From Candidatus Aquitaenariimonas noxiae (GTDB lineage Bacteria > Omnitrophota > Gorgyraeia > Aquitaenariimonadales > Aquitaenariimonadaceae), in contig PEWV01000013.1 of the NCBI GenBank assembly GCA_002780005.1, positions 1 to 62,490 on the forward strand: a stretch of DNA of 62,490 bases, in the 5' to 3' direction. The position numbers and the translations under genes were made by a program. Shown here in pieces: positions 44,856-52,146 of this stretch. Each line of letters opens with the position of its first letter. The first letter of the stretch is position 1. Under the pieces are notes generated by a model. That model was given only the letters and a program-made list of their open reading frames with translations, had not been told where the DNA came from and did not search any database.

Positions 44856-45368
44856 ATGGAAATTACAGAGGTAAGGCTTTTCTTAAAAGACGGTAATGAT
44901 AAGAAACTCAAGGCATATGCAACCATTACAATTGACAATGCCTTTGTAGTTCGGAACGTAAAAGTTATTGAAGGTAACAAGGGTTTATTTGTTGCCATGC
45001 CTTCAAGGAAAATAAAAGAATCTTGCCCCAAATGTAATTTTAAAAATACAGTAAGGAGCAAATTCTGCAATCAATGCGGTAGCGTTCTGCCGCCTCCGAA
45101 AAAAATTGAGACAACAAACCCGAAAAACAGAGAATCAGAGCATAAGGATATCGCTCATCCGATTTCTTTTGAGTGTAGGGATTATATCCAAAAGAAGGTT
45201 TTGGAAGCTTACGATATTGAGAAAAAGAAGCAAGGATCTCAACCCGTATCTCAACCCGTATCTGGGCCCGGAACGCAACCAAGCAGCATTTCCAGAGAAA
45301 AGCCCAAATTTGAAACTCCCGGGGCAGCAAGTCCCAATGCGGATATGGAAGGGGATCTGGCGCTCTAA
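44856..45368 (+). CDS. spoVG: SpoVG-family protein with inserted zinc ribbon
   Basis: 170 residues. Residues 1-52 match SpoVG strand by strand (MEITEVRLFLKDG and NKGLFVAMPSRK), and the family's DIAHPI with the closing helix resumes at about 98-120 (FECRDYIQKKVLEAY). Between them is an insert of about 45 residues holding CPKC (57-60) and CNQCG (71-75), a double-CxxC zinc ribbon. A Gln/Pro/Ser-rich tail ends the protein. SpoVG proteins bind DNA or RNA and regulate division and cell wall genes. The insert is outside the usual 85-100-residue length. Good AAAGGAG before the ATG. Confidence 0.85.
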   Translation: MEITEVRLFLKDGNDKKLKAYATITIDNAFVVRNVKVIEGNKGLFVAMPSRKIKESCPKCNFKNTVRSKFCNQCGSVLPPPKKIETTNPKNRESEHKDIAHPISFECRDYIQKKVLEAYDIEKKKQGSQPVSQPVSGPGTQPSSISREKPKFETPGAASPNADMEGDLAL

Positions 45369-45459
45369 ACGGGATTACTCTCTAGCTATAAATTAGCTTA
45401 AAGAGGAGCTTTTCTATTTGAAATTACAGTCAAAGACTGGCGACTGGTAACTTTTAGAA

Positions 45460-45534
45460 TGCCCGGTGGTGTAATTGGTAACACACCAGCCTTTGGAGCT
45501 GAGGTTCCTGGTTCGAGCCCAGGCTGGGCAGCCA
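45460..45534 (+). tRNA. tRNA-Gln (TTG anticodon)
   Basis: Cloverleaf: acceptor TGCCCGG/CTGGGCA (one G:T wobble), D stem GTGT/ACAC, anticodon loop CTTTGGA (anticodon TTG), T arm CCTGG-TTCGAGC-CCAGG, encoded CCA. The anticodon stem CCAGC/GCTGA has a C:A mismatch at its outer end. The U1:A72 start is typical of tRNA-Gln. Confidence 0.93.
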
Positions 45535-45661
45535 TCCTGCTTCGCTCAACAGTGTGGAAGTTGCAGTAGAGCTTCGCAGGGATTCGACCATTATAAGTAA
45601 GATAGCAGCGCCATTTAAGAATATATAAAAAGTATATAAACGTAAAATAAGATATATAGAT

Positions 45662-46945
45662 ATGAAAGAACGTGAAACAGTAGCCATAATACTGGCGGCA
45701 GGCCAGAGCACCAGGATGAATTCCAGTTTTTCAAAGGTCTTGCACAAGATCTATGGAAAACCCATGTTAGAGTATGTGTTGGATGCCATAAAACCTCTTG
45801 GTGTAAAAAAAATTATACTCATTACAAATAATAAAGATGACATAAAGAAGAACTGCGCTTTAAGCAAGAATATGCATTTCATCCCGCAGAAGAAACTTTT
45901 AGGTACCGCGCATGCGGTCATGCAGACAAAAGATACTCTTATAAAATTCGAAGGCGACTTGCTGATCCTCTACGGAGACACCCCTCTTTTAAAAACCCAC
46001 ACATTGCAAAGATTACTCGAAAAACACAAAGGCAGCCTTGCTGCATGCACGCTTCTGACGACTTTTTTAAAAGAACCAGGTAGCTATGGAAGGATAGTCA
46101 GGGATTCGGATGATAATATAAAAAAGATCATAGAGGCAAGAGATGCGTCTGCATATGAAAAGACTATAAGAGAAATAAATGCCGGTGTGTATTGTTTCAG
46201 GTCAAAGGAATTATTCAAAGCAACAGAAGAAATAAAACCGGACAATAAAAAAGGCGAATACTATCTTACAGATACGATAGAGATCCTGTCAAAAAAGGGT
46301 TTTGGCATAGAAAGCCTGCAAACCGATGTAAGTGAGGAGATCACAGGGGTAAATTCGCGCCAAGACCTGGCCAGGGCCCAGGAATTCACAAAGAATAGGA
46401 TCCTAGACGAAATGATGTCAAAAGGCGTTGGTATAATAGACCCGATCACGACGCACATATATAATGACGTAGAGATCGGGCAGGATACTATTATATATCC
46501 GTTTACTGTAATAGAAAGCAACGTGAGTATAGGGAAAAAATGTAAAATAGGACCTTTTGCCAGGATCAGGCCGTATACCGAGATCAGCGACGAGGTAGAA
46601 ATAGGTAATTTTACCGAGATCACGCGCAGCAAAATAGGAGAACGGACACGAATAAAGCATCGTACGTTTTTAGGTGATGCCGAAATAGGCTCGGAAGTCA
46701 ATATAGGCGCGGGTACCACAACGGCTAATTATGACGGTATAAATTTTAGCAAGACCAAAATAGGAAATCGCTCATTTATCGGAAGTGGTACAACGATAAT
46801 AGCGCCTGCCGTTATCGGAGACGATGTAACTACCGGGGCAGGTTCTGTTATAGCGAGAGGAGAAAAGATCCCTCATAACTCTACGATACATGGAGTTCCG
46901 GCGAAGGTTTATAAAAAAACCAATAGGAGAAATTCACATGAGTAA
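45662..46945 (+). CDS. glmU: Bifunctional UDP-GlcNAc pyrophosphorylase / GlcN-1-P acetyltransferase
   Basis: Makes UDP-GlcNAc, the shared precursor of peptidoglycan, lipid A (LpxA substrate here) and the WecB product. 427 residues, about 25 shorter than E. coli GlmU. N-terminal nucleotidyltransferase: ILAAGQSTRMNSSFSKVLHK (about 10-29), YGDTPLL (about 101-107). From about 240 a left-handed beta-helix of hexapeptide repeats follows, with NFTEITRSKIG, TKIGNRSFIGSGTTIIAP and the acetyl-CoA region. It overlaps the prs gene by 8 bases. Confidence 0.95.
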   Translation: MKERETVAIILAAGQSTRMNSSFSKVLHKIYGKPMLEYVLDAIKPLGVKKIILITNNKDDIKKNCALSKNMHFIPQKKLLGTAHAVMQTKDTLIKFEGDLLILYGDTPLLKTHTLQRLLEKHKGSLAACTLLTTFLKEPGSYGRIVRDSDDNIKKIIEARDASAYEKTIREINAGVYCFRSKELFKATEEIKPDNKKGEYYLTDTIEILSKKGFGIESLQTDVSEEITGVNSRQDLARAQEFTKNRILDEMMSKGVGIIDPITTHIYNDVEIGQDTIIYPFTVIESNVSIGKKCKIGPFARIRPYTEISDEVEIGNFTEITRSKIGERTRIKHRTFLGDAEIGSEVNIGAGTTTANYDGINFSKTKIGNRSFIGSGTTIIAPAVIGDDVTTGAGSVIARGEKIPHNSTIHGVPAKVYKKTNRRNSHE

Positions 46946-47891
46946 GAAACCTAACAATAATATATCCGTATTTACCGGTAATGCGAACCCGGGCCTGGCT
47001 GGTAAAATATGCGATTTTCTCGGAGTGAAGCCATCGGCAATAGTTGTGGATAGGTTCAGCGACGGCGAGGTGCACGTAAAAATAAACGATAACGTAAGGG
47101 GGCAGGATGTGTTTGTCGTGCAGCCCACATCCCCGCCGGCAAATGATAATGCTATGGAACTTTTTATTATTATAGATGCGTTAAAAAGAGCTTCCGCGGA
47201 CAGAATTACGGCTGTGGTGCCGTATTTCGGATATGCCAGGCAGGATAGGAAAGACCAGCCCAGAGTCCCCATCACGGCAAAATTGATTGCTAACCTTTTA
47301 ACGGTTGCGGGAGCTAACCGGCTTCTGACGATTGATCTGCACGCCGGCCAAATACAGGGCTTTTTCGATATTCCGGTCGATAACCTATACGCGGCGCATT
47401 TATTCGGCGAGCATATTCAAAATATGAAATTGAAGGACATAGTGGTTGTTTCGCCCGATGTCGGCGGGATAAAAACGGCGAGGTCCTATGCGAAACGATT
47501 AGGGGTAGAACTCGCGATAGTCGACAAGCGGAGGATCAACGACAAACAGGCAGAGGTTATGCACATAATGGGGGAAGTGAAAGGTAAGAATGTCGTGATT
47601 GTCGATGATATGGTTACCACCGCAGGGTCTCTTGCCGAAGCGGCAGGCGCCCTGGGCAAAGCCGGATGCAAAGACATCTACGCCGCTATTACGCACCCTG
47701 TTCTTGCCGGCCCGGCTATTGAAAGAATAAAGAAATCCGCATTAAAAAAATTATTTACAACAGACACGATCGCTTTGGATGAAAGCAAAAAAATAGATAA
47801 GATAGAAGTGCTTTCCGTTGCCCAGCTATTAGGGGAAGGCATAAAGAGGATACATAACGAGGAATCGATTAGCACATTGTTTGATTTTTGA
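46938..47891 (+). CDS. prs: Ribose-phosphate pyrophosphokinase
   Basis: Makes PRPP from ribose 5-phosphate and ATP, for purine, pyrimidine and histidine pathways (pur genes and hisG here). About 317 residues from the ATG at 46938, which has AGGAGA 7 bases upstream. Seen: FSDGEVHVKINDNVRGQDVF (about 35-54), AVVPYFGYARQDRK (about 92-105), the class I signature DLHAGQIQGFF (about 130-140), and the PRPP loop VVIVDDMVTTAGSLAEAA (about 217-234). Hexameric cytosolic enzyme. The glmU-prs-rplY-pth order is common in bacteria. Confidence 0.97.
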   Translation: MSKKPNNNISVFTGNANPGLAGKICDFLGVKPSAIVVDRFSDGEVHVKINDNVRGQDVFVVQPTSPPANDNAMELFIIIDALKRASADRITAVVPYFGYARQDRKDQPRVPITAKLIANLLTVAGANRLLTIDLHAGQIQGFFDIPVDNLYAAHLFGEHIQNMKLKDIVVVSPDVGGIKTARSYAKRLGVELAIVDKRRINDKQAEVMHIMGEVKGKNVVIVDDMVTTAGSLAEAAGALGKAGCKDIYAAITHPVLAGPAIERIKKSALKKLFTTDTIALDESKKIDKIEVLSVAQLLGEGIKRIHNEESISTLFDF

Positions 47892-47915
47892 TCGATTAAG
47901 AAAGGGATTTGAACT

Positions 47916-48647
47916 ATGGAGAAAGTATTTTTAGACGGAAAAATCAGGGAAGAATTAGGAAAGAACGCCGTAGGCAGGCTTAGAAAAGAAGGTTTTATCC
48001 CGGCGGTTGTTTATAAAGGCGGCGGTAAGGCTGCAGCGATCAAGGTAGGGAAAAAAGACCTTTTCAAGACATTGCATACAAAGGCCGGAGAAAACGTAAT
48101 TATCACGCTCCGGATCGCCAAAGATAAGGCTAAGTCAAAGGCAGATGAGAGGACCGCCATTATAAAAGAAATACAAATCGACCCGGTAAAAGATGAGATT
48201 ATACACGTAGATTTTAACGAGATCTCCCTTACTGAGAGACTGAAGGTCAAGGTACCAGTAACGGATAAGGGCGAGGCGATCGGTGTGAAACGCGACAGCG
48301 GAGTTTTAGAGCATATACTTTGGGAAGTAGAAATAGAGTGTTTGCCTACCCAGATACCAGAGAAACTGGAAGTGGATGTGTCCAATCTGGAAATCGGCAA
48401 GGACATATTTGTTAAAGATATTCCCGCTTTGGAAGGCGTAAAAATATTAGCCGACCCGGAAGCTATAGTGTTTTCAGTAAAACCGCCTAGGGCTGAAGTC
48501 GTTGTGGAAGAAGCCGCACCTGCAGCCGAAGAGCCGGAAGTCATACGAGAAAAGAAACCTGAGGCCGAAGGAGAAGAAGAAGCAAAAGAAGAGACGCCGA
48601 AAGAGAAGGCCAAAGAGAAGAAAGAAGAAAAAGAAGCAAAAGCATAA
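47916..48647 (+). CDS. rplY: Ribosomal protein bL25 (CTC type)
   Basis: Binds 5S rRNA in the large subunit. 243 residues, the long CTC/TL5 form: an N-terminal L25 domain (about 1-95; LDGKIREELGKNAVGRLRKEG and VVYKGGG) and a C-terminal beta domain (about 100-190, VSNLEIGKDIFVKDI). The tail (about 195-243) is nearly only Glu, Lys and Ala, low complexity. Shine-Dalgarno AAAGGG before the ATG. pth starts directly after its stop. Confidence 0.95.
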   Translation: MEKVFLDGKIREELGKNAVGRLRKEGFIPAVVYKGGGKAAAIKVGKKDLFKTLHTKAGENVIITLRIAKDKAKSKADERTAIIKEIQIDPVKDEIIHVDFNEISLTERLKVKVPVTDKGEAIGVKRDSGVLEHILWEVEIECLPTQIPEKLEVDVSNLEIGKDIFVKDIPALEGVKILADPEAIVFSVKPPRAEVVVEEAAPAAEEPEVIREKKPEAEGEEEAKEETPKEKAKEKKEEKEAKA

Positions 48648-49220
48648 GTGAAACTTATAATAGGTCTCGGCAATCCTACACGGAAATATAAGTTTACAAG
48701 GCACAATATAGGATTTTTAGCTATCGACAGGATAGCTAAAGATTTTTCTATAAAATTACAGGAAGCACCTTTTAGTTCTTTGATAGGGGAAAAAAATGTA
48801 AGCGGTGAAAAAATAGTACTCATGAAACCCCTTACATTTATGAATCTTTCCGGTGAAGCGGTCAGGGCAGCTAAAGGCAAAACAAAGGCGAAATTTGAAG
48901 ATATAATTGTCATATGCGACGACGTGAACCTCGACCTGGGAAGGCTTAGAATAAGGAAATCCGGATCGAGCGGAGGCCATAATGGGCTTAAATCGATAAT
49001 AGAGCATCTCGGGACGAATGAGTTCGCACGTTTGCGCATAGGCATAAATACGGGGAAAAAAATCTGTGATCTTTCGGAATATGTGCTGGAAGAGTTTGGA
49101 GAAAAAGAGTTGAAAGTTGTTGATAAGATTTTAGATGTAGTCTCGGACGCGGTTAAGGTATATATCGGAAAAGGCGCCGAAACAACAATGACAAATTTTA
49201 ACAAACTTCTTATTTCTTAA
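48648..49220 (+). CDS. pth: Peptidyl-tRNA hydrolase
   Basis: Recycles peptidyl-tRNA dropped by the ribosome. 190 residues, GTG start. Seen: IGLGNPTRKYKFTRHNIGF (about 4-22) with the catalytic His in RHN, KPLTFMNLSGEAV (about 61-73), ICDDVNLDLGRLRIRKSGSS with the catalytic Asp (about 90-109), and GGHNGLKSIIEHLGT. Follows rplY with zero spacing. Confidence 0.96.
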   Translation: MKLIIGLGNPTRKYKFTRHNIGFLAIDRIAKDFSIKLQEAPFSSLIGEKNVSGEKIVLMKPLTFMNLSGEAVRAAKGKTKAKFEDIIVICDDVNLDLGRLRIRKSGSSGGHNGLKSIIEHLGTNEFARLRIGINTGKKICDLSEYVLEEFGEKELKVVDKILDVVSDAVKVYIGKGAETTMTNFNKLLIS

Positions 49221-49231
49221 AAGGGGGATAA

Positions 49232-49522
49232 ATGGAAAAATACGAAGGAGTGTTTATAGTAAGGCCGGATCTTAATGCAGAAAACCTAAAAGGGCTTATC
49301 GGCTCCGTGGAAGATGAAATTAAGAAAGGCAAGGGTAGCGTTGATAAGTTGGAGAGCTGGGGGAAAAAGAACATGGCTTATTCTATAAAAAAATTTCCGG
49401 AAGGTGTATATTATAAGGTAGATTTTAACATTGCACCAGCCGCCTTACAGGATATGGAAAGAAAATTCCGGTTGAATGAAAACATATTACGGTTTATGAT
49501 AATAAAGAAAGATAAAAAGTAG
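49232..49522 (+). CDS. rpsF: Ribosomal protein bS6
   Basis: 96 residues, small-subunit protein pairing with bS18 (encoded at 50071). Start YEGVFIVRPDLN, middle SWGKKNMAYSIKKFPEGVYY (about 42-61), end LNENILRFMIIKK. AAAAGGGGG precedes the ATG. First gene of the classical rpsF-ssb-rpsR-rplI-dnaB series. Confidence 0.97.
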   Translation: MEKYEGVFIVRPDLNAENLKGLIGSVEDEIKKGKGSVDKLESWGKKNMAYSIKKFPEGVYYKVDFNIAPAALQDMERKFRLNENILRFMIIKKDKK

Positions 49523-49531
49523 AGGTATCTT

Positions 49532-50011
49532 ATGGCGATGAGTCTAAACAGAGTTTTTTTGATAGGTAATCTCACAAGAGATCCGGAGCTTAGGTATGTG
49601 CCCAGTGGAACGGCGGTCGCTTCTTTTACCGTTGCGGTAAATCGTTTTTATAGCAGCGCGGCAGGCGAAAAAAAAGAGGAAACCTGTTTCGTGAGGGTTG
49701 TCGTATGGGGCCGCCGCGCCGAAGTCTGCGGCGAATATCTTTCCAAAGGGAGCCCTGTCTTCATAGAAGGAAGATTACGCTCCAGGACGTGGGAAGGTAC
49801 GGATGGCCAAAAGAGAAGTACTATTGAGGTTATAGCGTCTAGCGTTCAATTCTTAAGGTCGTCATCAAAAACAGCGTTACCGCCGGACGAAAGCGGGGTG
49901 GATGAAAAGGTACCGGAAGATGCAGCTGTGGATCAAGGCGCAAAGGGGCAGGAAGCTAAAGGCGCCGAAGGCGAAACGCCTGCCGTTCCGGGAGAGGAAG
50001 TTCCGTTTTAA
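49532..50011 (+). CDS. ssb: Single-stranded DNA-binding protein
   Basis: 159 residues. OB fold about 1-110: NRVFLIGNLTRDPELRYVPS (about 6-25), FTVAVNRFY, FVRVVVWGRRAEVCGEYLSKG (about 53-73), VFIEGRLRSRTWEG. A disordered Gly/Glu/Ala-rich linker follows, with the acidic tip GEEVPF at the very end that recruits partner proteins. Its place between rpsF and rpsR is typical. Confidence 0.97.
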   Translation: MAMSLNRVFLIGNLTRDPELRYVPSGTAVASFTVAVNRFYSSAAGEKKEETCFVRVVVWGRRAEVCGEYLSKGSPVFIEGRLRSRTWEGTDGQKRSTIEVIASSVQFLRSSSKTALPPDESGVDEKVPEDAAVDQGAKGQEAKGAEGETPAVPGEEVPF

Positions 50012-50070
50012 AAGTAAACCCTTCTAAGAGATTTTGCGATCTCTAACCGAGGTGTAAATGAGGAGAGACA

Positions 50071-50328
50071 ATGCGAAAGAAGATAGAAAGAAAAAGAAGA
50101 AATCCTGACAAGCGGCGTTTTATGCGCAAAAAGGTATGCGGATTCTGCAGGGCCAAAGCTACCGATATAGACTATAAGGAGATAGAGAGACTCCGAAAGT
50201 TTTTAACCGAAAGAGGCAAAATTGTCCCGAGCAGAATCTCAGGTAATTGCGCCAAACATCAAAGGCAGCTCGCGCAAGCTATTAAAAGAGCGCGCGTTAT
50301 AGCTTTATTGCCGTTCGTGGCTAAATAA
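50071..50328 (+). CDS. rpsR: Ribosomal protein bS18
   Basis: 85 residues, longer at the N-terminus than the usual 75. [15 protein letters not shown] (about 24-38) shows the Cys-containing C+ form, possibly zinc binding. [19 protein letters not shown] (about 42-60) and [20 protein letters not shown] are the family signature. The ATG has AGGAGAGA before it. Confidence 0.97.
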   Translation: MRKKIERKRRNPDKRRFMRKKVCGFCRAKATDIDYKEIERLRKFLTERGKIVPSRISGNCAKHQRQLAQAIKRARVIALLPFVAK

Positions 50329-50329
50329 C

Positions 50330-50773
50330 ATGAAAGTTATCTTAATAAAAGATATTGAAAATTTGGGTGTGGTCGGCGATGTGATAAACGTTTCCGACGG
50401 TTATGCCAGGAATTTCCTTATTCCCAGAGGGTACGCGAAGAACGCCACCCCTTCAAATTTAAAAACCGTTGAAGAGGAAAAAAGGAAAGCCCTTCGCCTC
50501 AAGGAAAAGGAAAAAGAAGGAATACTCTTATTGGCCGAGAAAATATCCAATAGTTCTTTTACTATCCCCATGCGCGCCGGCGAAGAAGATAAGCTCTTCG
50601 GCGCCGTTACAACAGAGATGATAGCAAAAGCTTGCGAAGCCGAAGGCATAAAGGTGGATAAGCATAATATCCAAATCGACGAGCCGATCAAGAAGCTTGG
50701 CGTATACCAGGTGAAGATAAAGCTGCATCCCGAAGTGAACGCCACATTGAAACTCTGGGTCGTGAAGGAATAA
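50330..50773 (+). CDS. rplI: Ribosomal protein bL9
   Basis: 147 residues: the N-domain opens MKVILIKDIENLGVVGDV, with the signature VSDGYARNFLIPRGYA (about 22-37), then the long connecting helix rich in Lys/Glu and a C-domain ending LHPEVNATLKLWVVKE. Binds 23S rRNA at the L1 side. It follows rpsR by one base. Confidence 0.97.
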   Translation: MKVILIKDIENLGVVGDVINVSDGYARNFLIPRGYAKNATPSNLKTVEEEKRKALRLKEKEKEGILLLAEKISNSSFTIPMRAGEEDKLFGAVTTEMIAKACEAEGIKVDKHNIQIDEPIKKLGVYQVKIKLHPEVNATLKLWVVKE

Positions 50774-50796
50774 AAAGAGCCGAAAAAGGAATAAAA

Positions 50797-52146
50797 ATGG
50801 CAACTGCTTCCGTAGAGAACACAGAAAAAATTCCTCCGCAAAGCACAGAGGCGGAAACAGCCGTCTTAGGTTCCATGCTTATTGAGGAAGAGGCGATAGC
50901 CAAGGCGATAGAATTATTGGATGAGAATTGTTTTTATAAAGATGCTAATAAAAAAATATTTTCGTCTATTCTATCCCTCTATGAAGAACGCAAAGCGGTA
51001 GATCTCATTACATTAATAGATAAACTGAAAAAAGACAATATATTAGACGAAATCGGTGGGTCGTCGTATCTTACGTCTCTTACAACGGCAGTGCCTACGG
51101 CGGCCAATATAACCCACTATGCTAAGATAGTAAAAGAAAAAAGCCTCCTCAGGAATTTAATAAACACAGCTACGCAGATAGTTACTGAAAGTTATGAAAA
51201 TCAAGGCGAGATAGACAATCTTCTGGATAAGGCAGAGCGCCTTATCTTTGATATAACGAACGATAAGGTAGAAACCAAGTTCGTTCCGCTTAAAGAAATT
51301 ATAAAAGACAGCATAGAAGTCATAGACTCCTTGTACCAGAGAAAAGAGAATGTTACGGGTATCCCTACGGGTTATCACGATCTTGATGTTATGACGGCTG
51401 GGCTTCAGTCATCGGACCTGATAATAATAGCCGGCAGGCCCTCAATGGGTAAAAGTGCTTTTGTCACCTGCATAGCGGAACATATAGGGATCATTGAAAA
51501 AATCCCTGTAGCTTTTTTTAGTTTGGAAATGTCCAAAGAACAGCTTGTTCAAAGGATGCTTTGTTCTCACGCGAGGGTCGACGCGCATAAGGTAAGAACA
51601 GGTTTTTTATCTCAGAGCGATTGGCCGCGTCTTACAAATGCCGCCGGCAAGCTTTCCGAGGCGCCCATATTTATAGATGATAGCCCCGGACTTTCGGTAT
51701 TGGAGTTGAGGGCTAAGGCGCGACGCCTTAAATCTCAGCATGATATAAGACTTGTAGTTGTAGACTATATGCAGCTGATGCAGGGTCCGCCCCGCTCCGA
51801 AAGCAGGCAGCAGGAAATTTCGGAGATATCCCGTTCGTTGAAGGCGTTGGCAAGGGAGTTGAACGTCCCGCTAATAGGCGTAAGCCAATTGTCCCGCGCC
51901 GTAGAACAAAGATCCGACCATAGGCCGCAACTTTCGGATTTAAGGGAATCCGGAGCCATAGAGCAAGACGCAGATCTGGTAATGCTTCTTTTAAGAGAGG
52001 AATACTATACGCCTTCAGAGGAAAATAAAGGGTTAGCCGAAGTTATAATCGCTAAACAAAGAAACGGACCAACAGGCAATATAAAGCTCACATTTATTTC
52101 GGAATACGCGAGATTTGAGTCTATTGCCAAAAGGAGCGTATTATGA
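50797..52146 (+). CDS. dnaB: Replicative DNA helicase
   Basis: Hexameric 5'-3' helicase of the replication fork. 449 residues. N-domain about 10-110 (PPQSTEAETAVLGSML), linker helix, then the RecA-like domain from about 180: IPTGYHDLDVMTAGLQSSDL, Walker A AGRPSMGKSAF (about 207-217), Walker B VVVDYMQLM (about 315-323), and SQLSRAVEQRSDHRPQLSDL with DLRESGAIEQDAD. Its stop overlaps the bamA start by 4 bases (ATGA-like). Confidence 0.97.
   Translation: MATASVENTEKIPPQSTEAETAVLGSMLIEEEAIAKAIELLDENCFYKDANKKIFSSILSLYEERKAVDLITLIDKLKKDNILDEIGGSSYLTSLTTAVPTAANITHYAKIVKEKSLLRNLINTATQIVTESYENQGEIDNLLDKAERLIFDITNDKVETKFVPLKEIIKDSIEVIDSLYQRKENVTGIPTGYHDLDVMTAGLQSSDLIIIAGRPSMGKSAFVTCIAEHIGIIEKIPVAFFSLEMSKEQLVQRMLCSHARVDAHKVRTGFLSQSDWPRLTNAAGKLSEAPIFIDDSPGLSVLELRAKARRLKSQHDIRLVVVDYMQLMQGPPRSESRQQEISEISRSLKALARELNVPLIGVSQLSRAVEQRSDHRPQLSDLRESGAIEQDADLVMLLLREEYYTPSEENKGLAEVIIAKQRNGPTGNIKLTFISEYARFESIAKRSVL

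Noticed and set aside
45369-45459. Hairpin AGCTA/TAGCT with flanking CTCT/AGAG after spoVG, considered as a terminator
   Set aside because: The stem is short, bulged and AT-rich, and no clean T-run follows, so I cannot call it.
45535-45610. CCTGC-TTC-GCTC and GAGC-TTC-GCAGG imperfect inverted repeat after tRNA-Gln
   Set aside because: Pairing is broken by a 3x3 internal loop and I have only one copy in the window; too weak for a feature.
48011-49204. 397-codon minus-strand ORF opposite rplY and pth
   Set aside because: It is antisense to two clear genes with strong family motifs and has shadow-like Ser/Phe-rich composition.
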